64,000 nt of DNA, taken from the NCBI GenBank assembly GCA_947504705.1, contig CANNIA010000001.1:1-64000 (forward strand), in the 5' to 3' direction. This document shows positions 9,498-18,082 of this stretch, one piece after another. Both the position numbers and the translations under genes were made by a program. The notes beneath the pieces are model-generated. The model saw nothing but the letters and a program-made list of their open reading frames with translations, was not told where the DNA came from and did no database searches. This stretch comes from Paracoccaceae bacterium (lineage in GTDB: Bacteria; Pseudomonadota; Alphaproteobacteria; Rhodobacterales; Rhodobacteraceae). How positions within the stretch are numbered: position 1 is the first letter of the stretch; every line of letters begins with the position of its first letter.

Positions 9498-9507
9498 GCC
9501 CGCCCCC

Positions 9508-10398
9508 TTAAAACCCGAGTGATGCCAGATAGTCCCGGTTCGCCTTCGCGTCGTCCATTGGCCGGACGTCCAGCGTCGGGTCGCAATCCTGTTCGACCGT
9601 GCACCAGCCTTCAAAGCCAGCGTCCAGCAAGATTTGCCGCACGGCCGGGAAGTCCACATCCCCCTTCCCAAGGTTGCAGAAAATCCCCTGCCCGCAGGCG
9701 TCATAGAAACCGGTCCGGTTCGCGATGACCCGCGCCTTCACGGCAGGGTCGATGTCCTTGAAATGCATATAGCTGATCCGCCCGATATGGCGGTGCATGA
9801 ACGCCACCGGATCGAACCCGGCATAGGAATGGTGCCCAGTGTCGAAACAGATCTTCAGGATCTTCTCGTCCACCTCGCCCAGCAGCCGCTCCAGCTCCGG
9901 CTCGAAATCGATGAACCCCGCCGCATGGGCGTGGATGCCGACCGTCAGCCCGTACTCCTCAGCCCCCATCCGGGCAACCGTGGCAATCCGATCCCGGAAC
10001 GCCGCCCATTCCACAGCACCCATCTGCTCGGCCTCAGCCGCCCGCCCCGCCGTCGGCGCACGGCGCGGCGAGATGGAATCGATCAACACCAAATGCCGCG
10101 CCCCATGCGCCACCAGCGCCTTGCAGGTCCGGCGTGAGGCGTCCATCACCTCATCCCAGGCACTCGGGTCGTGGAAGGGTCGGAACACCACCCCGCCAAT
10201 CAGCGTCAGGTCATGGCGCGCCAAAGCCTCGCCCAAGACCCCGGCATCCTCGGGCATGAACCCGATCGGCCCCAGTTCGATCCCCTTATAGCCTGCCCCG
10301 GCGCATTCCTTCAGCACCGTTTCCCAAGACGGATTGCGGGGGTCATTTGCGAATTCCACACCCCAGGAACAGGGGGCATTGCCGATCCGAATGGTCAT
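9508..10398 (-). CDS. TIM-barrel sugar isomerase/dehydratase, IolE-like role
   Basis: The product has 296 residues from the ATG at 10398, which has GAGG 7 bases upstream; the longer frame has no support. The sequence opens TIRIGNAPCSWGVEF and contains KGIELGPIGFM, CFDTGHHSYAG and YMHFKDI, the metal-binding TIM-barrel pattern of the xylose-isomerase-like / IolE / IolI superfamily. Classical IolE (2-keto-myo-inositol dehydratase) opens differently (a GINP-like motif in the versions I know), so the name is not certain. No other candidate for the dehydratase step lies in this locus, hence I infer that function or an inosose isomerase. Confidence 0.7.
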   Translation of the reverse strand: MTIRIGNAPCSWGVEFANDPRNPSWETVLKECAGAGYKGIELGPIGFMPEDAGVLGEALARHDLTLIGGVVFRPFHDPSAWDEVMDASRRTCKALVAHGARHLVLIDSISPRRAPTAGRAAEAEQMGAVEWAAFRDRIATVARMGAEEYGLTVGIHAHAAGFIDFEPELERLLGEVDEKILKICFDTGHHSYAGFDPVAFMHRHIGRISYMHFKDIDPAVKARVIANRTGFYDACGQGIFCNLGKGDVDFPAVRQILLDAGFEGWCTVEQDCDPTLDVRPMDDAKANRDYLASLGF

Positions 10399-10405
10399 TT
10401 GGTCC

Positions 10406-11533
10406 TCATGTCTTGGGAACAGCCCGCCAGCGCCCACCCTCGGACGACTGGTGCGCGGTCTCGATCAACTGGCTGACGGCAAGCCCGTCACGGAAGGTGG
10501 GCCAGACTTGGCTGCCACTGGCAATGGCGGTCAGAAAATCCTTGGCCTCGATGATGATCTGGTCCTGATAACCGGTGCCATGGCCCGGCCCCTGACAGAA
10601 GGCCAGATAATCGGGATGCGCAGGCCCGGTCAGGATGCGGGTAAAGCCCCGCGTCGCCTCTGGCCCTTCGGCCCGATACAGCCAGACGACGTTCTGATCT
10701 TCCTGATCAAAGCGGATGCTGCCCTTGGTGCCATGGATTTCATAGGCATAGCCCATCTTCCGACCCGTCGCCGTCCGGCTGGTGTAAAGATGCCCCATAG
10801 CCCCGCCCTCAAAGCGCAGCATGATCTGGGCATGGTCATCATTCGTCACCGCTTCCGGGCCATTCGGGCCGGGACGAGTGGCATGAACTGTTTCGATCCG
10901 CGCCGAAAGCTCGGCCACCGGCCCCATCAGGGCCAGCATGCAATTGATCGGATGCGGGGCCAGATCCCCCATGCAACCATTGGCGCGGTCCCTGGTCCGC
11001 CAGGTCGCGGGGATTTCGGGATCGGCAAAGAAATCCTCGGTATGCTCGCCCCGGAACCAGGTCATGCGACCAATCGCGCCCTCGGCCAAAAGCTTCCGCA
11101 CGAACTGTGTGGCCGGAGTGCGCACATAGTTGAACCCGATCATGTTGATCTGTCCACTGGCCTCCGCCGCCGCAACCATCGCCTTGCCATCCGCCAGCGA
11201 TGCCCCCAATGGCTTTTCGCAGAACACCGGCTTGCCAGCCGCAAACGCCGCCTCGGCAATCGCCCGGTGCGTCGCCTGCGGGCTGGCGATCACCACCGCC
11301 TGAACCTTCGGGTCCGCGACCAGCTCTTGCCAATCCTTCGCAGCGCGCTGAAACCCGAACGCCGCCCGATACCGCTCGGCCGAGGCCGGCGACCCCGCCG
11401 CCACCATCTCCAGCCGGGGCCGCAGCGGCGTATCAAACACCGCCCCCACCGCCGAATAGGCCACCGCATGCGCCTTGCCCATGTAACCGCCGCCGATGAT
11501 GCCTATCCCAATCTCGGGCCCGATTTCAGCCAT
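10406..11533 (-). CDS. Gfo/Idh/MocA oxidoreductase, probable inositol dehydrogenase
   Basis: The product has 375 residues. I use the ATG at 11533, which has GGGAGGGG upstream and leads straight into IGIGIIGGGYMGKAHA, the NAD-binding loop. The catalytic pair of the family is seen in VFCEKPLGASLADG and in the HPINCML region. It is the first gene of the minus arm and starts 23 bases from a perfect LacI-type operator shared with iolD. The placement opposite iolD makes myo-inositol 2-dehydrogenase activity likely, giving 2-keto-myo-inositol. A related glucose- or galactose-type dehydrogenase cannot be excluded. Confidence 0.82.
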   Translation of the reverse strand: MAEIGPEIGIGIIGGGYMGKAHAVAYSAVGAVFDTPLRPRLEMVAAGSPASAERYRAAFGFQRAAKDWQELVADPKVQAVVIASPQATHRAIAEAAFAAGKPVFCEKPLGASLADGKAMVAAAEASGQINMIGFNYVRTPATQFVRKLLAEGAIGRMTWFRGEHTEDFFADPEIPATWRTRDRANGCMGDLAPHPINCMLALMGPVAELSARIETVHATRPGPNGPEAVTNDDHAQIMLRFEGGAMGHLYTSRTATGRKMGYAYEIHGTKGSIRFDQEDQNVVWLYRAEGPEATRGFTRILTGPAHPDYLAFCQGPGHGTGYQDQIIIEAKDFLTAIASGSQVWPTFRDGLAVSQLIETAHQSSEGGRWRAVPKT

Positions 11534-11555
11534 TCCAGCCCCTCCCAGATATCTC

Positions 11556-11573
11556 TTTGCAACCGGTTGCAAA
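11556..11573. promoter_or_regulatory. perfect LacI-type operator between divergent inositol arms
   Basis: TTTGCAACCGGTTGCAAA is an exact 18-bp palindrome with a CCGG centre, the usual form of LacI/GalR-family operators. It lies 23 bases from the start of the minus-strand dehydrogenase and 69 bases from the start of iolD, so one bound dimer could control both arms. Confidence 0.75.
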
Positions 11574-11641
11574 AACCTTATGCTGTCTTCCATCGCCCCG
11601 CAACTGCCTTTCTGCGGCGGTGCTGCACAGGAGCATGATGG

Positions 11642-13522
11642 ATGACTCGGACCGAAATCTCAAACGGCACCATCCGCCTGACCGTGGCCCAAGCCATCGT
11701 CAAATGGCTCATGGCCCAACACATCCTGATCGACGGCGTGGAGACGCGGATTTGCGGTGGTGGGTTCGGCATCTTCGGTCACGGCAACGTGCCCTGCCTG
11801 GGTGAGGCGCTTTATCCCGTCCGCCACGAATTTCCGCTGTACCGGGGCCAGAACGAACAAAGCATGGGCTTCGCCGCAGCCGCCTATGCCAAGTACCACC
11901 TGCGCCAGCGTTTCATGTTCTGCACCGCCAGCGCGGGCCCCGGAACCGCGAACCTGCTGACCGCTGCAGCCTTGGCCCATGCCAACCGCCTGCCGATGCT
12001 GATGCTGTGCGGGGATACCTTCCTCACCCGCCTGCCCGACCCGGTCCTGCAACAGCTTGAACATTTCGGCAATCCGACCCTTGGCGTGAACGACGCGTTC
12101 AAAGCCGTCACCCGCTACTGGGACCGGATCACCCATCCCGCCCAGATCCTGCAATCCCTGCCCGCAGCCCTAGCCACCATGCTTGACCCCGCCGATTGCG
12201 GCCCGGCCTTCCTTGGCCTGCCGCAAGATCTGCAAGGCTGGGCCTATGACTATCCCACGGCTTTCTTCGCCCACCGCACCCACCACATCCGCCGCCAGTC
12301 ACCCGACGAAACCGAACTCGCAAACGCCATCGCCGCCCTGCGCGCCGCCCAGCGCCCGCTGATCATCGCCGGGGGCGGCGTCCAATACTCCCGCGCAACG
12401 GCCGAGCTTGCCGCCTTCGCCCATGCCCATAGCATCCCGGTCGTGGAAACCATCGCTGGCCGTGCGAACCTTCTGTCTGATGACCCGATGAACATCGGCC
12501 CCATCGGCGTCACGGGTTCCAACAGCGCCAACGCCACCGCCGCCCGCGCCGATGTGGTGCTTGCTGTGGGCACGAGGCTTCAGGATTTCACCACCGGCTC
12601 CTGGACCGCCTTCGCCCCCGGCGCCAAACTCATCACCCTGAACGTTGGCCGCCACGACGCAGCGAAGCACGCAGCCCAACCCGTTGTCGGCGACGCCAAA
12701 CTCGGCCTCCTCGCCCTCGGCGCAGCCCTCGGCCCCCACAAAGCCCCCGCCGACTGGCTGGCCTTCGCGCAAAGCCAGCGCCGCGACTGGGACACCTATG
12801 TCGCCACCAACACCGCCCCTGGCAACCGCCCGAACTCCTACGCGCAAGCCATCGGCGTGGTGAACGCCCTGTGCCACCCCCAAGACCGCATCGTCGCCGC
12901 CGCTGGGGGCCTTCCCGCCGAAGTTACCGCCAACTGGCGCACACTTGGCCTTGGCACGGTTGACGTCGAATTTGGCTTTTCCTGCATGGGCTATGAAATC
13001 GCCGGCGGCTGGGGCGCCCGCATCGCGCAATGCGAAAAGCACCCCGACCGCGACACGATCGTCTTCACCGGCGACGGCTCATACCTATTGATGAACTCCG
13101 ACATCTACTCCGCCGCCCTGACCGGCAAGAAGCTGATCATCCTCGTCCTCGACAACGGCGGCTTTGCGGTGATCAACAAACTGCAGAACAACACCGGCCA
13201 GCCCAGCTTCAACAACCTGATCAAGGACTGCCCCACCGTCACCGCTCCCTTCGCCGTCGACTTCGAAGCCCATGCCCGCGCCATGGGGGCCGAGGCCGTG
13301 ACCGTCGCCACCCCCGCCGAACTGGCCGAAGCGTTCATGCGCTCCAAAACCTCGCCCAAGACGCAAGTCATCGTCATGCAGGTCGACCCCTACGAAGGCT
13401 GGACCGCTGAGGGCCATACCTGGTGGGAGGTCGGCACCCCGCAAATCTCAACCAACCCGCAGGTCACCAAGGCCCACGAAGACTGGGAAGCCGGCCGCGC
13501 AAACCAAAGGCCCGGCCTCTGA
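11642..13522 (+). CDS. iolD: 3D-(3,5/4)-trihydroxycyclohexane-1,2-dione hydrolase
   Basis: The product has 626 residues, the normal length for IolD, a thiamine-diphosphate enzyme that opens the ring of the diketo-inositol intermediate to give 5-deoxy-glucuronate. The N-terminal domain has RICGGGFGIFGHGNV and FPLYRGQNEQSMGFAAAAYAK, with the catalytic Glu in QNEQ. The C-terminal cofactor motif starts at TGDGSYLLMNSDIYS and ends near LDNGGFAVIN. AGGAG lies 9 bases before the ATG. It heads the plus arm, and its stop shares bases with the iolC start (TGATG). The LacI operator is 69 bases upstream. Confidence 0.95.
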   Translation: MTRTEISNGTIRLTVAQAIVKWLMAQHILIDGVETRICGGGFGIFGHGNVPCLGEALYPVRHEFPLYRGQNEQSMGFAAAAYAKYHLRQRFMFCTASAGPGTANLLTAAALAHANRLPMLMLCGDTFLTRLPDPVLQQLEHFGNPTLGVNDAFKAVTRYWDRITHPAQILQSLPAALATMLDPADCGPAFLGLPQDLQGWAYDYPTAFFAHRTHHIRRQSPDETELANAIAALRAAQRPLIIAGGGVQYSRATAELAAFAHAHSIPVVETIAGRANLLSDDPMNIGPIGVTGSNSANATAARADVVLAVGTRLQDFTTGSWTAFAPGAKLITLNVGRHDAAKHAAQPVVGDAKLGLLALGAALGPHKAPADWLAFAQSQRRDWDTYVATNTAPGNRPNSYAQAIGVVNALCHPQDRIVAAAGGLPAEVTANWRTLGLGTVDVEFGFSCMGYEIAGGWGARIAQCEKHPDRDTIVFTGDGSYLLMNSDIYSAALTGKKLIILVLDNGGFAVINKLQNNTGQPSFNNLIKDCPTVTAPFAVDFEAHARAMGAEAVTVATPAELAEAFMRSKTSPKTQVIVMQVDPYEGWTAEGHTWWEVGTPQISTNPQVTKAHEDWEAGRANQRPGL

Positions 13523-14487
13523 TGCAGCGCCTAGCCCTCAACCGCCACCTCGTCCTCGGCCGCGCCGGGATGGACCTGTACGCCGATCCCCCCGGCACTG
13601 AAATCCCGCAGGCCACGCGCTTCGTCTCCCACCTCGGCGGTTCCGCCGCCAACATCGCCGTCGCCCTCACCCGTCAGGGCGCAAAGACAGCCCTGCTCAC
13701 GCGCCTCTCCGACGACGCCGTCGGCCGCTTCTGCCTGGCCCAGCTGGACGCCTACGGCATCGACCGCCGCCTCGTCACCCTTACCGGCAACGAGTCCCGC
13801 ACCTCCCTCGCCGTCGTCGAAACCCGGTTGGAGAACTGCCAATCCGTCATCTACCGCAACCAGGCCGCCGATTTAGCGCTCACGCCCGAGGACGTCGCCC
13901 AGACCGATTTCAGCCAATACGACAGCCTGATCATCACCGGCACCGCGCTGGCGCAAGACCCCTCCCGCACCGCCGCGATGCAAGCCCTGACCAAGGCCAA
14001 AGCCGCAGGCCTCGTCACCATCATGGACGTGGACTTCCGCCCCTATTCCTGGCCCTCAACCGCCGAAGCCCGCGACATCAACCTCGCCGCCGCCCGCCTT
14101 TGCGACATCGTCGTCGGCAATGACGTCGAATTCGGCCTTCTTGCTGGAGACATGGAGCAAGGCCTCACCATCGCCCGCCAACTGGTCGCCGACACCGCCC
14201 AAATCGCCGTCTACAAACGCGGCGAACTCGGTGCCGTCACCATCACGCCCACCGAGGAATTCACCTCCGGCATCTACCGCACACAGGCCCTGAAACCTAC
14301 AGGAGCAGGCGACGCCTTCATGGGGGGCTTCCTCGCCGCCCTTGCCCGCGGCCAGACCCCACATGACGCCACCCTACGCGGGTCCGCCAATGCCGCGATG
14401 GTCGTCGCGCGCGTCGGCTGTGCCCCGGCAATGCCGACGGCAGCCGAACTTGACGCCTTCCTTGCCACGCACCCCGCCCCGATCTGA
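13522..14487 (+). CDS. iolC: 5-dehydro-2-deoxygluconokinase
   Basis: The product has 321 residues. The ATG at 13522 overlaps the iolD stop, so translation is probably coupled. It is a PfkB-family sugar kinase: SHLGGSAANIAVALTRQG near residue 45 is the first signature, and KPTGAGDAFMGGFLAAL near residue 255 holds the catalytic Asp and the anion-hole glycines. In the pathway it phosphorylates 2-deoxy-5-keto-gluconate before aldol cleavage. Its place between iolD and iolB supports the name. Earlier in-frame starts lie inside iolD and have no family match. Confidence 0.93.
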   Translation: MQRLALNRHLVLGRAGMDLYADPPGTEIPQATRFVSHLGGSAANIAVALTRQGAKTALLTRLSDDAVGRFCLAQLDAYGIDRRLVTLTGNESRTSLAVVETRLENCQSVIYRNQAADLALTPEDVAQTDFSQYDSLIITGTALAQDPSRTAAMQALTKAKAAGLVTIMDVDFRPYSWPSTAEARDINLAAARLCDIVVGNDVEFGLLAGDMEQGLTIARQLVADTAQIAVYKRGELGAVTITPTEEFTSGIYRTQALKPTGAGDAFMGGFLAALARGQTPHDATLRGSANAAMVVARVGCAPAMPTAAELDAFLATHPAPI

Positions 14488-14496
14488 AAGCACAAG

Positions 14497-15357
14497 ATGC
14501 ATATCGCCCCCCACGACAACCAGAACCGCCCCATCGTCGACGTGGGCAATCCACTGGTTCCGCTTAACTATTTCAACATCGTCAAACTTACGAAGGGTGA
14601 GCTTTTCGGCTACTCCGTCCAAGGCTTCGAGACCTGCATCGTCCCGGCTACCGGCACGATCAAGGTCGAGGTCGGCGGCCAGACCCACACCAACCTTGGC
14701 CAGCGCCGCACGCATGTCTGGGACGGCGAACCCGAAGGCGTCTATGTCCCGACCGGCATGACCGCCAAGATGACCTGCCTGTCCGATACCGCCGAAGTCT
14801 TCGTGGCAGGCGCGAAATTCGACCAGACCCTGGAACCCTTCGCCGTCCGCGCCGACGAGATCGACCGCATCCAGTATGGCTCGGACGACACCAAGACCCA
14901 CCGCAAGATCAAGCATATCCTCGGCACCAAATACCATGGCCGCGTCGGTCGCCTGCTGGTCAGTGAACTATACACTGTCGGCGCAGGCGGCTGGTCGGGC
15001 TTTCCCAGCCACAAGCACGACACCGACCGCCACGATCCCGCGACGGGCGAGTTGATCGAGACCCGCCATGATGAGACCTACAACTTCCGCTTCAAGCCCA
15101 ACCACGGCTCGGGCCTGCAGATGCTGCAGCGCAAGGATAACGAACCCGGCGACGCCTACCACATCATGGATGGCTCCACGATCCTGATCGACAAGGGCTA
15201 TCACCCCTGCTCGGTCCTGCCGGGATACGAGATGTATTATTTCACCATCCTCGGCGGCCTAAGCCAGCGCAGCCTGAAGCAGTATTTCCAGCCAACCCAT
15301 GCCGACCAGATCCATACGATCCCCGGCATCCTTGACATGGTGGCCAAGTTCAAATGA
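14497..15357 (+). CDS. iolB: 5-deoxy-glucuronate isomerase
   Basis: The product has 286 residues, typical for IolB, a double-cupin metal isomerase that converts 5-deoxy-glucuronate to 2-deoxy-5-keto-gluconate. The metal ligands are visible in GWSGFPSHKHD and RHDETYNFRF. The start is 9 bases after the iolC stop; a clear ribosome site is not seen (GAAAGCACAAG), which fits re-initiation from the upstream gene. Confidence 0.95.
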   Translation: MHIAPHDNQNRPIVDVGNPLVPLNYFNIVKLTKGELFGYSVQGFETCIVPATGTIKVEVGGQTHTNLGQRRTHVWDGEPEGVYVPTGMTAKMTCLSDTAEVFVAGAKFDQTLEPFAVRADEIDRIQYGSDDTKTHRKIKHILGTKYHGRVGRLLVSELYTVGAGGWSGFPSHKHDTDRHDPATGELIETRHDETYNFRFKPNHGSGLQMLQRKDNEPGDAYHIMDGSTILIDKGYHPCSVLPGYEMYYFTILGGLSQRSLKQYFQPTHADQIHTIPGILDMVAKFK

Positions 15358-15367
15358 CGGGTGAGGC

Positions 15368-16210
15368 ATGACACGGGCGACCCTGGCCGAGGTTCTGCAA
15401 CCCGCGCTCCGCAACGGTCACGCCGTCGCGGGCCTCGTCTGCCTTGGCTGGGAGGACGCCCGCGCCTATGTTCGCGCCGCCGAGTTGGAAGGCTCCCCCG
15501 TCATCCTGCAAGCTGGCCCCGGCGCCCGCGCCCACACCCCGCTGCCCGTGCTTGGCGCCATTTTCCGCCATCTCGCCGACTGTGTCTCCGTCCCGGTCGT
15601 CCTGCACCTCGACCATGGCCGGGGTGCCGATGAGGCCCGCGAAGCGATGGACCACGGCTTCACTTCCGTCATGTTCGACGGCTCTGACCTGCAGCTGTCC
15701 GAAAACATCCGCCAAACGCGCGACATCGCCCGCATGGCGCATGACCGCGGCGTCTCTTGCGAAGGCGAGATCGGCTTTGTCGGCTATGCCGCAGGTGCCG
15801 CCTCGGCCCGCACCAACCCCGCAGATGCCGGTGATTTCGCGCTGGAAACCGGTATCGATGCCATGGCCATCTCAGTCGGAAACACCCACCTGCAAGAGGG
15901 CCAAACCGGCGGCATCGACGAACGCGCCCTCGCCGCCATCGCCATCGCCACCCGTGGCCGCGTGCCCCTGGTCATCCACGGCGGCTCGGGCGTGCCCTCC
16001 GACCAGCGCAAATGGCTGGCCCGCACCACCCCGATCTGCAAGTTCAACATCGGCACCGAACTCCGCCAATGCTTCGGCGCAGCCCTGAGGCAAAGCCTGG
16101 CCGACCAGCCGCAAGAGTACGACCGGATCAAACTCCTCGCGCCCACTGAAGCCCCGCTCATCGAAGCCGCCCGCAAGATCCTGCGCGAGATGAAGGGCAT
16201 GGGCCATTAG
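15368..16210 (+). CDS. iolJ: class II aldolase, probable 2-deoxy-5-keto-gluconate-6-P aldolase
   Basis: The product has 280 residues of the zinc-dependent class II fructose-bisphosphate / tagatose-bisphosphate aldolase family. Zinc and catalytic motifs are VVLHLDHGRG, SVMFDGSDLQ, SCEGEIGFVG, AISVGNTH and LVIHGGSGVP. In this operon the expected reaction is cleavage of 2-deoxy-5-keto-gluconate-6-phosphate to dihydroxyacetone phosphate and malonate semialdehyde. The family alone would also allow another sugar phosphate. It ends the plus arm; a hairpin follows at 16317. No iolA-type dehydrogenase or inositol transporter is in the window. Confidence 0.82.
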   Translation: MTRATLAEVLQPALRNGHAVAGLVCLGWEDARAYVRAAELEGSPVILQAGPGARAHTPLPVLGAIFRHLADCVSVPVVLHLDHGRGADEAREAMDHGFTSVMFDGSDLQLSENIRQTRDIARMAHDRGVSCEGEIGFVGYAAGAASARTNPADAGDFALETGIDAMAISVGNTHLQEGQTGGIDERALAAIAIATRGRVPLVIHGGSGVPSDQRKWLARTTPICKFNIGTELRQCFGAALRQSLADQPQEYDRIKLLAPTEAPLIEAARKILREMKGMGH

Positions 16211-16316
16211 GCCAAATGCGGCCTAAACCAACCCTCCTCGTTCGACTTCGTCTTCTCGTCGGGAGTTCCGCGAGGAGTGACTAAGTCATCGACGAGCATA
16301 GCCGCTTAACGCGAAA

Positions 16317-16344
16317 GGCGCGCCGGACCCTCGCCCGACGCGCC
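16317..16344. terminator. hairpin between convergent iolJ and aminotransferase genes
   Basis: GGCGCGCCGG and CCGACGCGCC form a 10-bp stem with one mismatch and an 8-base loop, followed on plus by GAATTTCTT. The position between convergent genes suggests a shared terminator. The rest of 16211-16426 holds nothing else I can identify. Confidence 0.45.
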
Positions 16345-16426
16345 GAATTTCTTAAAATTTCCTGAACGCCCACGCCCAACCCCTTGATCTTGAAAGGATC
16401 AGCCAGCGCGTCCACCGTGGACAGGC

Positions 16427-17818
16427 TTAGCCCGCAACGAACAACCCATCGGCCTTCAAGGCCGTATAGCTTTCATCCAGGCTCTTCTTCGCCCGGTCGA
16501 TCAGCACGTCGATTTCAGCCGGGGTGATGCACAGCGGCGGCGCAATGATCATCCGATCCCCCACGTGGCGCATGATCAGATCATTGGCAAAGCAGCGCTC
16601 CCGCGTCCGGTAGCCGACAGTCCCGGCCTCGGAAGCAAACTTCGCCCGCGTTGCCTTGTTCGGCGTCAGGGCAATCGAGCCCATCAGACCGACCAGCTTC
16701 GCCTCGCCGACCATCGGATGCTCAGTCAGCGCGTCCCAACGTTCCTTCAGATAGGGGTGCGCGACGTTCCGGACATGCTCGATCATCTTCTCTTCCTGGA
16801 TGATCCGCAAGTTCTCCAGCGCCACCGCAGCGGCAACCGGATGGCCGGAATAGGTGTAGCCATGGTTGAACTCGTCCGAAGCGATCACTTCCGCCACCGT
16901 GTCCCGGACAATCGAACCACCAATCGGCTGGTACCCCGACGACAGACCCTTGGCCACAGTCATGATATGCGGGCGGATGCCAAAGGTTTCCGACCCGAAC
17001 CAGTTGCCAGTGCGGCCGAACCCGGTGATCACTTCGTCGGCGATCAGAAGAATCCCATACTTGTCGCAGATCCGCTGGATTTCCGGCCAATAGGTCGACG
17101 GCGGCACGATCACCCCGCCCGCGCCCTGGATCGGCTCGCCGATGAAAGCCGCGACGTTTTCCACGCCCAGCTGCTTGATCATCGCTTCCAGCTCTTGCGC
17201 ACGCGCCAGACCAAAGGCCTCCGGCGTCGCATCGCCACCTTCCGACCACCAGTCCGGCTGGCCGATATGGACGATCCCGGCCAGAAGCCCGCCATGTTTG
17301 TGGATGCCCGACATCCCGCCAAGCGAGCCGCCACCGATGGTTGACCCGTGATAACCGTTCCTGCGCCCAATGATGATGCGCTTTTCCGGCTGACCCAGGA
17401 TGTCCCAGTACCGACGCACGATGCGGATGTTGGTGTCATTGGCCTCCGACCCCGACCCGGCAAAGAACACGTGGTTCATCCCCTTCGGCGCAATCTCGGC
17501 GATCTTCGCGGCAAGGGCGATGGCCGGGATGTGGCTGGTCTGGAAGAAGGTGTTGTAATAGGCCAACTCTTCCATCTGCTGGGCTGCAACCACGGCCAGT
17601 TCCTTGCGGCCATAGCCGATGTTGACGCACCACAGACCCGCCATCCCGTCGATGATCATGTGACCTTCGGTGTCGGTCAGCCAGACACCCTTGGCCGACT
17701 TCATGATCCGCGCGCCCTTCTTGGCCAAAGCAGAGTTGTCGGTAAATGGGTGCATGTGGTGGGCCGCATCCAGCGCCTGAAGTTCGGCGGTCGGCATGTG
17801 GTTGGTGATCTTGTTCAT
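16427..17818 (-). CDS. class III aminotransferase (omega-amine:pyruvate type)
   Basis: The product has 463 residues from the ATG at 17818, which has GAGG 8 bases upstream. Family motifs are FAGSGSEANDTNIRIVRRYW, IADEVITGFGRTGNWFG and the PLP lysine in IMTVAKGLSSGYQPIGG. Length and motifs fit pyruvate-dependent omega-transaminases such as putrescine (SpuC-like), taurine or beta-alanine enzymes. Two TGATCA-centred sites lie upstream, and the GntR gene lies next to it. The same site precedes a polyamine-type binding protein gene at 24562, so an amine substrate is likely. The precise amine is unknown. Confidence 0.87.
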   Translation of the reverse strand: MNKITNHMPTAELQALDAAHHMHPFTDNSALAKKGARIMKSAKGVWLTDTEGHMIIDGMAGLWCVNIGYGRKELAVVAAQQMEELAYYNTFFQTSHIPAIALAAKIAEIAPKGMNHVFFAGSGSEANDTNIRIVRRYWDILGQPEKRIIIGRRNGYHGSTIGGGSLGGMSGIHKHGGLLAGIVHIGQPDWWSEGGDATPEAFGLARAQELEAMIKQLGVENVAAFIGEPIQGAGGVIVPPSTYWPEIQRICDKYGILLIADEVITGFGRTGNWFGSETFGIRPHIMTVAKGLSSGYQPIGGSIVRDTVAEVIASDEFNHGYTYSGHPVAAAVALENLRIIQEEKMIEHVRNVAHPYLKERWDALTEHPMVGEAKLVGLMGSIALTPNKATRAKFASEAGTVGYRTRERCFANDLIMRHVGDRMIIAPPLCITPAEIDVLIDRAKKSLDESYTALKADGLFVAG

Positions 17819-17867
17819 GGGGTGACCTCGCGGAATCAGCAGGGCCAAACGCCCCGACTTGAGAACA

Positions 17868-17883
17868 GGATATGATCAAACGT
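17868..17883. promoter_or_regulatory. TGATCA-centred site, upstream copy before aminotransferase
   Basis: GATATGATCAAACGT carries the core TGATCA with flanking A/T, and is 29 bp centre-to-centre from the perfect copy at 17897-17912. It matches the copy at 24398 at the core and flanks (TATGATCAAA in both). Confidence 0.55.
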
Positions 17884-17896
17884 CGCCGCCTTCAAG

Positions 17897-17912
17897 AAAT
17901 TTGATCAAATTT
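17897..17912. promoter_or_regulatory. perfect 16-bp palindrome, likely GntR operator
   Basis: AAATTTGATCAAATTT is an exact palindrome in the promoter region of the aminotransferase. The same core recurs before the gntR gene and before the polyamine-type binding protein gene. The adjacent FCD-type GntR regulator is the obvious candidate to bind it. Confidence 0.65.
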
Positions 17913-18008
17913 TTTCATACCCCGACCCGCCCCTGCCAACCCAAGGAAAGAATGAGTATTTTTGCCAGGAGGAACCCCATTTCCTCTTGGTCAAAATTCT
18001 CCCTACCC

Positions 18009-18040
18009 CGAGAAGGAGGCGAAGCCCGACGACGAGACAA
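18009..18040. repeat. 32-bp intergenic repeat, copy 1
   Basis: This stretch matches 22994-23025 at 31 of 32 bases; it contains GGCGAAGCCCGACGACGAG. It lies in the gap between the aminotransferase and gntR, after a GAGTATTTTTGCCAGGAGGAA tract that resembles extragenic repeats common in Rhodobacterales. No coding function is seen. Confidence 0.6.
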
Positions 18041-18082
18041 AAGACTTGCGCCTGCCAAGGCGCTCCATTCAGCAAGCGTGGG

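Noticed and set aside
10334-11638. Plus-strand open frame of 434 codons opposite the inositol dehydrogenase
   Set aside because: Shadow of the Gfo/Idh/MocA gene; composition is Arg/Pro/His-rich.
16232-16285. Third copy of the 32-bp intergenic repeat
   Set aside because: Similarity is limited to short CTCGTCGGG and CGAGGAG pieces, not enough to call a copy.
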